A stretch of 64,000 bases of DNA from Dyadobacter fanqingshengii (GTDB lineage: Bacteria; Bacteroidota; Bacteroidia; Cytophagales; Spirosomataceae), in contig NZ_CP098806.1 in the NCBI RefSeq assembly GCF_023822005.2, positions 1,860,001-1,924,000 on the forward strand, written 5' to 3'. Numbering within the stretch: the stretch's first letter is position 1; every line of letters starts with the position of its first letter. The position numbers and the translations under genes are program-made. Under the pieces are notes generated by a model. That model saw nothing but the letters and a program-made list of their open reading frames with translations. It was not told where the DNA came from and ran no database searches. This document shows positions 27,029-36,678 of this stretch, one piece after another.

Positions 27029-29846
27029 TTTGCCTGATATTAAGATCTTTTAAAAGGAAATTTTCAATGATATAGAACTCCGTGTCTTCCAGCGCATTGG
27101 GAATCATTGCAACGCCCATGTCGATCAGTTCGGCCACGTTCCGAATGTTACCTGCTTCCAGCGCTCCGATTTTTGAAAAATACAATTTTCCATATGTTAC
27201 CAGGATAGAAACGTCGCCGTCACCCAGGTGCTTCCGCAGGTCGATCACCTCGCCGGCTTTCTCCTGAAAATAGGCTGACGTAAGCAAGATTTTTTGCAAC
27301 TCGCCACTCAGCAAACCACCCAGGGCATACGTTTCCCGCAGGCGCCTGAGCTTGGAAATGAGCAGGTCTTCCTCGGTGGCAAGCCAATCGAGCGGCTTCA
27401 CGATTTCCAAGTGAAAAGCATCATTATTCCGCGTCATCACGTCCATCAAAGTGCGGAAACGCGTTGGATTGACAATCCTGAGGACGTAAAATGCGGTTTG
27501 GGAAATCACTTTGGAACGGGAGACGGCATTGGCAACCAAGACCGGCGTGACCACATCCGCGCTGAAATGGCGCAATTCCTGAATCGCAACGGCCTTCGTC
27601 CAACGTGAAATCCGGGTGTAATCTCTGTTGATAATGTCGATCAAGCGTTCGTCAACCGAGAGCGAAGTCAACGGATAAATCTCCGCATAACGCCGCCGCA
27701 TTTCGTCCAGCGAATAGCTGTCCAGGTACGGCAGAACTTTGTTTTTAATGTTTTCAGGCAGTAAGAGGTCGCAAATTTCGGTCAGATAATCCCTTGCATC
27801 CGTCGACTGATCGCTCTTCAGTAATGTTACGGCGTGAAATCTGGAACCATAAACGGCTTCCAGCACAATAAACGCCTTTCGCATAATGCGCAGTTTTTCC
27901 CTCTCTACATTCAGCATCAGCTGGCTGTCCGACTCATAGGCGTCCGAAAGATCGTGCTGCGCGGAGAGCAGCCAGGCGAAGGTTTTCAAATGCTCATCCA
28001 GCTCATTCAGCATGAAGGTTTGCTCCGTGCTGTTGCAAGTGTAACGCAAGTTGCGCAAGGCCTCCATGACCTTGTCTTTTACAAAACGGTTTGGGTTTTC
28101 AAGATTTCTGCGCAAAAAACGGATCGCTTCCGGGCCGCCGATCTGTTCTACGATTTTGAGCAAATGCAGCTGCCGGTAACGGTTATCATTGTTGCTTAAA
28201 AATGATTTCTCAATGTATTTCAGCAGTGGCGGGCCTGATTTTACCAGCGCCTCAAAAGCCACTGAAAAATAGCGGTCCGTTTCCATTTGTTCCATCAAAA
28301 ACGGCCATAGCTCTGCCCTTTTCAATTCTCCTGCGGTGTAAATGGCCGCCTCACGCACCCGTTTATTCTGATCCTGCAAAAGCGGGATCAGATATTTGTA
28401 AGCTAAAAATCTGCTCGCGACACCAAGTCCCAGCGCCGCTTCGATCCGATCTGCTTCTTTTGGCGAAAAAATCTGGTGCGTGAGTTGCTCAAAAGGCTTG
28501 TGCGAAATGTTCTGAGCGGGCCTATATGAAGCGCTCTTCTTCGATTTTTCCGGAAACTGGAAAACCTTGTCACGGACCATTTTCTTATACGAATTTTCAC
28601 CCAAAAATGCCGCAAATGCCCAGCAGACCGCCACGACGAGAAACAAAATGGCTAGCTGCAATGCGTCCATCCGAGAAATGTTGACCAGCCCAAATAGCAA
28701 AACACCCGCTGCCAATCCGCCCATCGCCTTAGCCCGACCTTCGATCCTTCCCTGGACATTTAACCTGAACCGTGCCTGGATAGGCTGATATAAAACCTGG
28801 TAGGCTGGCTCTGCAATGGCTTTCCTGACCGCACTCATGAAAAACCGAGAAAGCGCAATGCAGGCGAAGAAAATCGCCGCGGTGTCGTAGCTCAAACCAT
28901 AAACCACCGAGACGGCAAAACTGAAAACGAGGCTTAACGGAAGTATCAGAATGCCCAGTTTCAGGCCATATTTGTTAATGAGCTTGTTGTACAGGAACGT
29001 CTTGATAAAAAATTCAAGAATAGCGCTGATACCAAAGAAAACGCCCAGAAAACTGGCGAGCGATTCTTTATTGGGAAACACTGCGCGCGACTCGGTGAAG
29101 AAAATATATTCTACATAAAATAATGCAAAAACGGGCAGCAGCGCCAGCAGAAAGATATTTCTGTAATATTTGGAATCAACAGCCTCAGCAACCACATTGT
29201 CGGAAACCTTATTTTTGACCTCGATCCGCGTATGTTCGGTTGTCACGTATCGCTTGTGTATTTGTTTTAACAAAACAGCGCAAACGATCAGAAAACCAAC
29301 GGCAATGATTAAAAGCGAATCGATCGGCAATATCTTGACCAGTCCCGGAACCGCGAGATACATAATCACAGACGAGAAAACTTCTCCGCTGTTGATGAGG
29401 GAGGATAATCTTTTGGACTGCTGAAAATTGAAAAGCTTCACAACGATCGCCCAGAATGTGACGCCATTGACCAAAACAAAAATCCGGTTCCAGATAAAAA
29501 GGAAGAAAAACACCCATTTGCTGCCTGTTAAATGATAGGCAACGAGAAAAAAAGCAATTGAGACGATCAGGAATAGCAATGCATTTTCCGCCAGCTTATC
29601 AAATGCAATGCGTTTTTGAATGCGCGTCAAGCCAAGCCCGAGCAGATAAACGAACACGCCGCCGACCACGTAGACCTGCGGCAGCATTAACCGGTCGAAA
29701 CTGACCAGAAAGGATGAAGCCACCACCGTGTAGAACAATGCAGTTGCGCCGCCCATAAAAAAGGAATAGGCCATCAGCAGGCTTACGAGGCCTTCCTCGT
29801 CCTTTCTGATGTTGAGCATCCGCGATATGTCCTTGATTTTTTTCAC
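27003..29846 (-). CDS. MFS/ATP-ADP-translocase-like transporter fused to HEAT repeats
   Basis: The 947-residue protein starts with about twelve hydrophobic segments (residues 20-425), in the style of NTT/TLC nucleotide transporters and related MFS proteins, for example GLVSLLMAYSFFMGGATALF and AIFFACIALSRFFMSAVRKA. A long soluble part follows. HEAT-like helical repeats occupy about residues 455-640 (PLLQDQNKRVREAAIYTAGE; AIRFLRRNLENPNRFVKDKV). Further helices lead to a C-terminal segment (VSILVTYGKLYFSKIG) that may be a degenerate cyclic-nucleotide-binding fold. Such fusions are annotated in several phyla without known function. Its place in a signalling run, overlapping the propeller kinase, suggests that the membrane part serves as a sensor or signal transmitter. 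Nucleotide transport is only a family-level guess. Confidence 0.75.
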   Translation of the reverse strand: MKKIKDISRMLNIRKDEEGLVSLLMAYSFFMGGATALFYTVVASSFLVSFDRLMLPQVYVVGGVFVYLLGLGLTRIQKRIAFDKLAENALLFLIVSIAFFLVAYHLTGSKWVFFFLFIWNRIFVLVNGVTFWAIVVKLFNFQQSKRLSSLINSGEVFSSVIMYLAVPGLVKILPIDSLLIIAVGFLIVCAVLLKQIHKRYVTTEHTRIEVKNKVSDNVVAEAVDSKYYRNIFLLALLPVFALFYVEYIFFTESRAVFPNKESLASFLGVFFGISAILEFFIKTFLYNKLINKYGLKLGILILPLSLVFSFAVSVVYGLSYDTAAIFFACIALSRFFMSAVRKAIAEPAYQVLYQPIQARFRLNVQGRIEGRAKAMGGLAAGVLLFGLVNISRMDALQLAILFLVVAVCWAFAAFLGENSYKKMVRDKVFQFPEKSKKSASYRPAQNISHKPFEQLTHQIFSPKEADRIEAALGLGVASRFLAYKYLIPLLQDQNKRVREAAIYTAGELKRAELWPFLMEQMETDRYFSVAFEALVKSGPPLLKYIEKSFLSNNDNRYRQLHLLKIVEQIGGPEAIRFLRRNLENPNRFVKDKVMEALRNLRYTCNSTEQTFMLNELDEHLKTFAWLLSAQHDLSDAYESDSQLMLNVEREKLRIMRKAFIVLEAVYGSRFHAVTLLKSDQSTDARDYLTEICDLLLPENIKNKVLPYLDSYSLDEMRRRYAEIYPLTSLSVDERLIDIINRDYTRISRWTKAVAIQELRHFSADVVTPVLVANAVSRSKVISQTAFYVLRIVNPTRFRTLMDVMTRNNDAFHLEIVKPLDWLATEEDLLISKLRRLRETYALGGLLSGELQKILLTSAYFQEKAGEVIDLRKHLGDGDVSILVTYGKLYFSKIGALEAGNIRNVAELIDMGVAMIPNALEDTEFYIIENFLLKDLNIRQNVVESVEA

Positions 29847-29849
29847 AAA

Positions 29850-30434
29850 TTATTTCTCTAAGTCCTTGATCATAAAATAGATCTGACGTTCGGGCATCTG
29901 GTATAACGGCCTGATTTTCCCCAAATACAAAAACCCAAGATCTTCCAATGGTTTGATGCGGGAAGCGACGGGCTGGGCAATGATCATTTTGATGCCGTGC
30001 GTCGCTGCAAAATTGATCCGCGCTTCGTCCAGCAATGTGGAAAATCCATTTCCACGATATCCCGGGGCAACCACCAACCTGTTCAAAGATGCATAAGGGC
30101 CATTTCCAAAACCTTCCAGGATCGAGCCGTCAAAAAGATCGGCGTGCGGAATGGAGCTGTAATCGTGATGAAAACTCATGCGGGCAGCAGCCACAATTTC
30201 TTTGTTATGCAGGATTACCCAATGATGCGCCAGCAGATCTTCGTCGTCCAGCCAGGCTTTGTGGGAGAAAAAATCCTGGCTTATCCCCTGCTCATCCTTC
30301 CAGGCCAACACCCGGAGCGCCCCCATTTCATCCAGCCGTTCGGGATAGTCCAGCTTCATGAGCAGAAACTCCGAATTTCTGATTTCAAACCTTGTTTCCA
30401 TTAAGCGAGGGGGGTTTATATACACCGATTCCAT
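29850..30434 (-). CDS. GNAT-family N-acetyltransferase
   Basis: The 194-residue protein has the GNAT fold. Motif A, which binds acetyl-CoA, is visible as LNRLVVAPGYRGNGFSTLLD (about residues 117-136), with the R-G-N-G-F pyrophosphate loop. It is preceded by the strand EIVAAARMSFHHDY. The N-terminal ALRVLAWKDEQGIS resembles the substrate-side start of acyl-amino-acid or autoinducer-type GNATs, but that is weak. A start at the Met at residue 12 is also possible. It sits 3-5 bp from its neighbours inside the large run, between the TonB receptor and the transporter-HEAT gene. The substrate is unknown; it could modify a protein of the same pathway or a small signal molecule. Confidence 0.8.
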   Translation of the reverse strand: MESVYINPPRLMETRFEIRNSEFLLMKLDYPERLDEMGALRVLAWKDEQGISQDFFSHKAWLDDEDLLAHHWVILHNKEIVAAARMSFHHDYSSIPHADLFDGSILEGFGNGPYASLNRLVVAPGYRGNGFSTLLDEARINFAATHGIKMIIAQPVASRIKPLEDLGFLYLGKIRPLYQMPERQIYFMIKDLEK

Positions 30435-30439
30435 TTCAG

Positions 30440-33067
30440 TTATTTCCTGTTTGTATCAAAAAGAAGTCCGATGGAGTACACGCGCCCTTCCTGCGGGTAA
30501 CGCGATGCGGACGTGACGCCCTCGGCCGCACGGATGCCAGGCACAAAATATGCATGGTTAAGCACATTGGACACCTGCACCTGTAAACTCAACGCATTCA
30601 AAATATTATGGTAGGTGAATGTTGAATTAAGCAGATAAATCGCGTCAAACCTGGTGATCGGGTTGCTGCTGCCAGACGTTCCGATGCCTGACTTGCGCGC
30701 GCTGACATAATTATTGGTGATGCTAATGCTCAGGTTTTTAACCGGCTCATACACAGCCCCTAGATTGGCAGACCAGGGCGCGATGTCGCTTACCGGAATT
30801 TTCTGGCCTTCCACTTTGCTGAGATCGCGCGGTTTGCTGTAAGTAAAATTACCCCAGACATTCAGGTTCTTCACGTCATATCTGGCCTCCGACTGGATGC
30901 CCATAATGCGCTGCTTACCCAATGCCTGAAATTGTTGGGTAGCAACGCCAGCCGGGGTTGTGGCCGCCGCGAGACCCACTGCATTGCTATAATTAGCAAT
31001 GTAACCCGCCACATTGAACGACATGGCTTTGCTAAACCGGACCGAAACGCTGCCTTCCACATTTTTCACGCGTTCGGGCTGCAAAGTGGGGTTATTAAGC
31101 TGTCGCTCGCGGTTCGTGGCATATTTTTGAAGATAAGAAGCATCCTTAAAAGCCTCAGTATAAATGCCTTTGAATACAAATTTCCCTTTTGAATAAATCA
31201 AGCTCAACCGCGGATTGAACACGAAACCATAACCGCCATTGGAACGGATCTGATTATGATCCAATCGAGAACCGAGCACCATTTTCATGCTTTCCGTCCA
31301 GTTGTAAGTGGCTTGTGTGAATATGCCAATGTCGAAAACCCTGAAATTATCGCCGCCCGCCAGCGTGGAATCCGGGCGACCCGTCTCGTCTGCATTTTCT
31401 GTCTGGGCTGTGATGTAATTGGCCTGGATAATGCTGTTCCGGATTTCAATGCCGCTGTTAATGTCGAGCTTGGGCAATGGCGTGAGCAACACGCGGAACT
31501 CGTTACGCAACTGGTTGGAAACGCGATACCAGTAAGGGATTGAGTAAGTTGGCTTGCGCTCGTTCAGCAGGTCGATAATGCCGTAACTTCCATTGAAATA
31601 ACCGCGATAAGTGGGCAAGTTGGTCGCTCCATTCAGCTCGTGAAGCCGATAGGAAGTCAGGTTCATGATCTGGACCTTTTCCGAGATAAATTTATTGTAG
31701 GTCAATGAAAACGCCTTGTTATTGGCCACCCAGCGTGAGAGTTCGGGCGTTACAATCCGCGAACGATTGGTATACCAGGGCGTTGCGCCTTCATCCGTTT
31801 TCCAGCTCATGAGCGAGATCATGAAATCCTTGAACTCGATTTTGGCACGGATGTAAAAGTTTTTGGAATCATCGTTGAAACCAACCTGACTCCCGTTCAC
31901 ATTGGCCTGGAATAAATTCACATTATCCAACTGAGCAGCCTTTGCTTTTCCTGCATTGGTAAGACTCAGCGCATTAGCAGCACCACTTGCATCGTAGCCA
32001 ATTTGATATAAATCATTGTTTGGAAAAAGCGTTGTGAGTTTGTTGTTGGTAATGTATGTCTGTGCTGCTGTGCCGTTAACATTTTGTTGCGCAGGATAAT
32101 TTTCTGCTGTTCTGGGGTCATAGTTCCATTCCGGATATTTGCTGTAATCCAGCTCATTGGACGAGAAATAGCGGGATGTAACAGACACCGCAACGTCCTT
32201 CGTCCGAACTGTCACGACGCCATCCACGAGTTTTGTATTCAATGATCCATAGCGAACCTGACCATTTGCAGAGACGACCATTTTCTTGCCCTCCGGCATC
32301 TCGCGATCCAGGAACCGCTTGGTAATGAGATTAATAACCCCCATAAAAGCATTGGCGCCATACATGGTGGAGGCAGGACCGTAGATCACTTCTACGCGCT
32401 CGATATCGGATAGCGAATATTGTCTGGAAATGGGAATGTTGTCTGAATTCAAATCGTTTTCCTCCACGCCGTCCACCAGCAGAATGGTGCGGTCGTTGGA
32501 AGTGGAGCGGTAACCGCGCTGATAAAATGTCACATAGGAAGGCCCATTCCCCCGGATCACATCAAAGCCGGGAATGTCATTCAGCATTTGGGTCAGGTCT
32601 TTATAACCCCTTTTTACAATGTCTGTTTGGGTCAAAACGGTCACCGTCGCAGGAACTTGGAGCAGGTTTTCAGCTTTTTTGGAAACGGAAGTGATCTGGA
32701 TAATGCGGTCCATCAGGTCGCGCTGCTGGGCAACCAGATCTTTGAACTGAGGCAATGCGGAAAACTCCGGCTCGTAATTTTGATTGGCTACCAATAAATT
32801 TCGAACTGCAATAGCGGCCTGCGGCAACGAGTCGAGCGCGAGGTAAGTTAATGCAATAATCTTGTAAGCCTGCACCTGCGCGTTGGGCGAAAACTTGGTT
32901 TTCAGGCAAGGGTTCAAGGTCTGAAAAACCTCGTCAAAATTGCCCGTGCGGTATTTTCTGTCCGCCTCGGGAATGATCACGGACGCGTCGCAGTCCTCCT
33001 GCGCAAATGCGTCCGTGCCCGCGCTAGCGAGGGTTAGGATGATCAATATTTGTAAAATTCTTTTCAT
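30440..33067 (-). CDS. TonB-dependent outer-membrane receptor with N-terminal TPR-like extension
   Basis: The 875-residue protein has a signal peptide (MKRILQILIILTLASAGTDAFA). About 100 residues of TPR-like helices follow (AVIPEADRKYRTGNFDEVFQ region) in place of the usual carboxypeptidase-like beta domain. The plug domain reads PATVTVLTQTDIVKRGYKDL, then ILLVDGVEEND and VIYGPASTMYGANAFMGVIN. The rest is a 22-strand-type barrel ending with the aromatic terminus YSIGLLFDTNRK. There is no SusD partner nearby, so it is not a classical glycan-uptake pair. It lies within 1-5 bp of the P-loop/WD40 gene and the GNAT gene. It could import a ligand or, with the propeller kinase, sense one. Confidence 0.88.
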   Translation of the reverse strand: MKRILQILIILTLASAGTDAFAQEDCDASVIIPEADRKYRTGNFDEVFQTLNPCLKTKFSPNAQVQAYKIIALTYLALDSLPQAAIAVRNLLVANQNYEPEFSALPQFKDLVAQQRDLMDRIIQITSVSKKAENLLQVPATVTVLTQTDIVKRGYKDLTQMLNDIPGFDVIRGNGPSYVTFYQRGYRSTSNDRTILLVDGVEENDLNSDNIPISRQYSLSDIERVEVIYGPASTMYGANAFMGVINLITKRFLDREMPEGKKMVVSANGQVRYGSLNTKLVDGVVTVRTKDVAVSVTSRYFSSNELDYSKYPEWNYDPRTAENYPAQQNVNGTAAQTYITNNKLTTLFPNNDLYQIGYDASGAANALSLTNAGKAKAAQLDNVNLFQANVNGSQVGFNDDSKNFYIRAKIEFKDFMISLMSWKTDEGATPWYTNRSRIVTPELSRWVANNKAFSLTYNKFISEKVQIMNLTSYRLHELNGATNLPTYRGYFNGSYGIIDLLNERKPTYSIPYWYRVSNQLRNEFRVLLTPLPKLDINSGIEIRNSIIQANYITAQTENADETGRPDSTLAGGDNFRVFDIGIFTQATYNWTESMKMVLGSRLDHNQIRSNGGYGFVFNPRLSLIYSKGKFVFKGIYTEAFKDASYLQKYATNRERQLNNPTLQPERVKNVEGSVSVRFSKAMSFNVAGYIANYSNAVGLAAATTPAGVATQQFQALGKQRIMGIQSEARYDVKNLNVWGNFTYSKPRDLSKVEGQKIPVSDIAPWSANLGAVYEPVKNLSISITNNYVSARKSGIGTSGSSNPITRFDAIYLLNSTFTYHNILNALSLQVQVSNVLNHAYFVPGIRAAEGVTSASRYPQEGRVYSIGLLFDTNRK

Positions 33068-33068
33068 A

Positions 33069-36000
33069 CTATCTGATGTTCCGGGACAGTTTTTCGTAAG
33101 GAATATCCTTTCCGATGTATTGGTCCCACTCTTCCTCGGTCAGTTCTCGCTTTACTTTTTTGGAAACTTCGGCAAATAAATCGGCTGAGTTAATGTCCCA
33201 GATCCGGACAGTTTTGTCCGCTCCCGCAGCCAGTAATTTATTGCCGTCACGCGTGAATTGAATATCCATCACCCAGTAATCAAAATCGCTCAATAACACC
33301 GGCTGTTGTTTTGAAATATCCTCTTTTGCATTCCAAACGCGGATTTTCCAGTCATAGCAAGCCGTTGCAATGCGGCTTCCGTCTGGTGCGAATGCAATGC
33401 TCGTAATGCCCGATGTGTGTGTTCCCTGCGTGCCGTTCAGTGAGTTTGGAACGGGCTCATTATTGTTCATTCGTACATTATAAAGCATTCCCGAGCTCGT
33501 GCCCAAGTACAGATGTTTCTGATCCGGCGTGAATGCCATAGAGATCAGTCTGCCGCGCAGGTTTGGCAGGGTAAATTCCGTGGGTTTTGTATCCAGCTTC
33601 GTAAGATCAATGCGCATTAATTTGCCAGTTCCGGTTGCCAGAAACATAAAACGGCCGTCCGCCAGTATTTCGACCGATGCGATCTCGGTGCCGAGATTCG
33701 CATTTTTCAGGACTTCCAGTTTCTTGTCACTCACGTCCCAAAGCCTTATCTGGCCCGAGGAACTGACCGAGACCAAATGCGGCTTGTTGTTTATGTTTTT
33801 AACCGCCATGGCAAACACGATTCCGTCATGCCCAATGATGGTTTTGGCTGGCGGCGTGCCGGGCGTAAAATTGTCCCAGCGTACGATCTGGCCATTGGAA
33901 GAACCTGTAAAAAATGTCTTTCCATCTGGCATAAAAGCCACGGACCGAATGCTTTTGAACGTCTGCTTTGGATTGCGGAACAAAACCGGTTTGACCGCAG
34001 GCGTGAGATAATTCCAGAGACTCACCACGCCATCGTCGCCCGCAGTAGCAAAAAGCGAATTGCCGGCTTGCGGCTCGGCAACTACGCGTACAATGTCGTT
34101 ATGCGCGATCAATGTTGCCTTGGCCCCCGCGGCTTTGGACAGTGCATTGAAAATATCCGGGTTTTCCCGTTCCCCGCCATTTTTTATATTAAAATCATAA
34201 GCTTTTAGTGCCAGTAATGCAGTCAGCTCATCGCCCGCAGGCATTTGAAAGGACTGGATCGCGATGAAACGCGCCACTGCTTTGGAGCGCTGTTTCAATG
34301 CATCATTTCTGGAACTTTCCGCTTCTTTCTGAGCCGATTGTGCATACACTTTCTGGCGGTCCGATTCCCTTTGCGCGCTTACCGCATATTCTTTTTGGAT
34401 TTCTGTTTGTTTTTGAGATTCTACCGCCGCTTTTCTTGCATTATCAGCCTGAATCTTCTGTTCCTCAGCAATTTGTTTGGCGATTTTCGCAGCAATGCTT
34501 TCTTTCACTGCCTTTTCCTGTTCCCTTACCGCAATGCCTTTTTGCTCTTCGGTTAATGTCTTTTGCAGCTCGGCAAATGTGCCTTGTTGTTCTGCGATTT
34601 TCTTTTGTGAAATGGCTTCACGCGTCTGATCCTCAGCACGTTTCCGTTCTTCCAATGCCAGACTTTCTTTTTCCAATGCCGTTTTCTCACTCTGCTGCGC
34701 CTGGGTACGCAACACCAGCGCGACGATCAGGAATAATAATGAAACCAATGAGCTGATTCCCAGCACGGAAGCGAATATTCTTGCTTTGCGCAGCTCGCGT
34801 TTCTGACGATCTTCTTTTTGCCTTACTTCAAGCTCGTATTGTTTTTTACTATAATCTAAATAATTTGTTGCACGCTCAAAAAACGGGTCGTAACGCTGCG
34901 CCCATTCCAATGTTGGCTCGCTTTCTTTCAGCCATTTAAGCCCTAGTTGCAATTCAGGATTAACCCAAAGTCCGGTGCGTCCTTCCTGATAAAGCGAGGC
35001 CGAGTAACTGAGTTGTTTGTAAAGTTTTGCGGATTCGAGTTCTTCCTCAATCCACTTCCTGCATCGCTCCCAGAAAGTGAGCACTTTTTCAACGGAAACA
35101 TCAATAATAGAGTCGTGATCGATTTTTACGCCCGGTTTCGGTGTTAAAATGGAAACGCCGTTTTCCCTGAAAACCATGATTACATCGATCAGCAGATAAT
35201 CGGGGATGCCTGTGATCTGAATAATTTCGCGCAAAACAGTCGGGTGCAACGATGATGTGTCGCTAGGGCCCAGGACAATGAGTGATTTGAAAAGTTTGGC
35301 TGCCGCATTCCGTCTTTTTTCATCCAGCCGCTGCGTGTAAATCTCCTCCGCGTGCATCGTGATCGACTCCTGCATGGTGCCAATCGCTTCATAGTCAGCC
35401 CGGGAAACAGGTGAAGAAAATGGTTTGGTTGATTTCCAGCGATCCCAGGTGCGCATTAACGCGTGTTGCAGAATCGGCAGGAAATCAGGATTTTCAGCAA
35501 GCTCTTTCAACAATCCGGCAACGAGTTCGGGCTCAATGCTAGCGCCTGCGGATTCGACGGGACCGACAATGACCTGCTTCACTTCCTCCGCGTTCATTTT
35601 GGGAAGGAGATAATAACCCCTGTTGATGACCTCGGTCAACCCGTTAAACTCCGTGCAATGGTCTAGATAATCCGAACGCATGGTGATGACAGCGTGCACG
35701 GGAAGCTCGCGCTGGTTGATGAGCGTCAGGAGCAGTTTTACGAAGGTGTTAGTCCTTTCTTTGCCCGCAAAGTCTTCTGAAAGTTCATAGCGGAACAGCT
35801 CTTCAAACTGGTCTATAACCAGCAGAATTTTCTGACCCCGTGCAGCTGAAAGCAATGACAATGCTACTTTAGTATCGTTGATAAGCTCTTTTTCAAGCGA
35901 CAACGGATCGCGACTATCCCAGATCGGATCGTCCTCCCGCAGCGCCGCTTTCACCGCATCCACAAAATTGCGGACCGGATTTCCACCCGGCCGGAAAATG

Positions 36001-36236
36001 ATCACTTTCCAGCGGTTTGCCGCGTCGCCTTCTTCCAATGAAGGAATAAGCCCGGCCTTAATCAACGAAGATTTACCACTTCCCGAGGAGCCGATCAACG
36101 CAAGAAAGCGCCCATCCAGGAGTTTGTTTTTCAACTCCCGGATGTGCGCGTCCCTGCCGAAGAACAGTGCATGATCTTCATAATCATAACTCCTGAGGCC
36201 CGGAAATGGATTGGAAACAGTAGAATTTTCAACCAT
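33069..36236 (-). CDS. STAND-like P-loop ATPase with coiled coil and WD40 propeller
   Basis: The 1055-residue protein opens with a nSTAND1-type NTPase. Walker A is GSSGSGKS with Lys55, Walker B is KILLVIDQFEELF (136-148), and the sensor-like VITMRSDYLDHC follows. A winged-helix and helical part runs to about 480. A transmembrane helix (about 485-510: FASVLGISSLVSLLFLIVAL) leads into a long Lys/Glu/Gln-rich coiled coil (about 513-650). About seven WD40 repeats follow (roughly 705-1015; GDDGVVSLWNY, SSSGQIRLWDV, GADKTVRIWDI). The tail has RELTEEEWDQYIGKDIPYE, common at the end of such proteins. It sits 5 bp after the RsbW-like gene. It may be a ligand-gated oligomerising switch feeding the partner-switch module, but that is inference. 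Confidence 0.85.
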   Translation of the reverse strand: MVENSTVSNPFPGLRSYDYEDHALFFGRDAHIRELKNKLLDGRFLALIGSSGSGKSSLIKAGLIPSLEEGDAANRWKVIIFRPGGNPVRNFVDAVKAALREDDPIWDSRDPLSLEKELINDTKVALSLLSAARGQKILLVIDQFEELFRYELSEDFAGKERTNTFVKLLLTLINQRELPVHAVITMRSDYLDHCTEFNGLTEVINRGYYLLPKMNAEEVKQVIVGPVESAGASIEPELVAGLLKELAENPDFLPILQHALMRTWDRWKSTKPFSSPVSRADYEAIGTMQESITMHAEEIYTQRLDEKRRNAAAKLFKSLIVLGPSDTSSLHPTVLREIIQITGIPDYLLIDVIMVFRENGVSILTPKPGVKIDHDSIIDVSVEKVLTFWERCRKWIEEELESAKLYKQLSYSASLYQEGRTGLWVNPELQLGLKWLKESEPTLEWAQRYDPFFERATNYLDYSKKQYELEVRQKEDRQKRELRKARIFASVLGISSLVSLLFLIVALVLRTQAQQSEKTALEKESLALEERKRAEDQTREAISQKKIAEQQGTFAELQKTLTEEQKGIAVREQEKAVKESIAAKIAKQIAEEQKIQADNARKAAVESQKQTEIQKEYAVSAQRESDRQKVYAQSAQKEAESSRNDALKQRSKAVARFIAIQSFQMPAGDELTALLALKAYDFNIKNGGERENPDIFNALSKAAGAKATLIAHNDIVRVVAEPQAGNSLFATAGDDGVVSLWNYLTPAVKPVLFRNPKQTFKSIRSVAFMPDGKTFFTGSSNGQIVRWDNFTPGTPPAKTIIGHDGIVFAMAVKNINNKPHLVSVSSSGQIRLWDVSDKKLEVLKNANLGTEIASVEILADGRFMFLATGTGKLMRIDLTKLDTKPTEFTLPNLRGRLISMAFTPDQKHLYLGTSSGMLYNVRMNNNEPVPNSLNGTQGTHTSGITSIAFAPDGSRIATACYDWKIRVWNAKEDISKQQPVLLSDFDYWVMDIQFTRDGNKLLAAGADKTVRIWDINSADLFAEVSKKVKRELTEEEWDQYIGKDIPYEKLSRNIR

Positions 36237-36241
36237 ATATT

Positions 36242-36667
36242 TTAGGTTGCGGCAATTTTCATTACAAATTTGTTTCGGTTTTTTCCATCGGCATATTCAT
36301 AGGAAAACTCATCGACACCATTGATCGTCAGGAAAATCCCCAGGCCGCCAATGCCGCGTTCTTCCAGCGAAAGCGTCAAATCCTGCGCATTGGGCAGCTC
36401 TTTCGCCAACGGGTCAAACGGTGCGGCAATGTCTTCCAGGATCACGACCAGTTTGTCATTCGTGATCTCGCTTAGAACCTGAAAGTCAGCTTCAATGCCC
36501 GGTTCCTGATAACCGTACAAAATGATGTTTGTCGCAATTTCGTCCACCGCCAGTTTGAGGCTGTAAGTTGGTTTTTTGGCCAAACCAGCCTGCTGCGAGA
36601 GCTCACCAATGTATTCCCGAAGCGCATCGAGAGCATCAACAGTGCCGGGAAAACTTTTCGATTCCAT
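36242..36667 (-). CDS. RsbW/SpoIIAB-like serine kinase (anti-sigma factor type)
   Basis: The 141-residue GHKL ATPase has the N box LAVDEIATNIILYGYQ (Glu43 and Asn47), a G1-like segment EDIAAPFDP and the G2 box RGIGGLGIFL. This is the fold of anti-sigma kinases that phosphorylate STAS antagonists on serine. Eleven bp upstream is a STAS gene, and a second one lies beyond GlgX. The kinase and the REC-SpoIIE phosphatase (21190) form the two opposing activities of a partner switch. No sigma factor gene is near, as in the Synechocystis icfG cluster, where the homologous kinase (Slr1861, from memory) acts on two phosphoproteins. The final target may be an enzyme rather than a sigma factor. Confidence 0.9.
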   Translation of the reverse strand: MESKSFPGTVDALDALREYIGELSQQAGLAKKPTYSLKLAVDEIATNIILYGYQEPGIEADFQVLSEITNDKLVVILEDIAAPFDPLAKELPNAQDLTLSLEERGIGGLGIFLTINGVDEFSYEYADGKNRNKFVMKIAAT

Positions 36668-36678
36668 TATGCCGGATG

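Noticed and set aside
30440..33067. Polysaccharide utilisation locus (SusC/SusD)
   Set aside because: There is no SusD, no secreted glycoside hydrolase and the receptor lacks the SusC-type N-domain. GlgX is cytoplasmic and of the glycogen type.
33069..36236. Anti-phage defence function for the STAND-like WD40 protein
   Set aside because: The fold is shared with defence proteins, but there is no nuclease, protease, TIR or other effector domain, and the neighbours are metabolic and partner-switch genes. A regulatory role is simpler.
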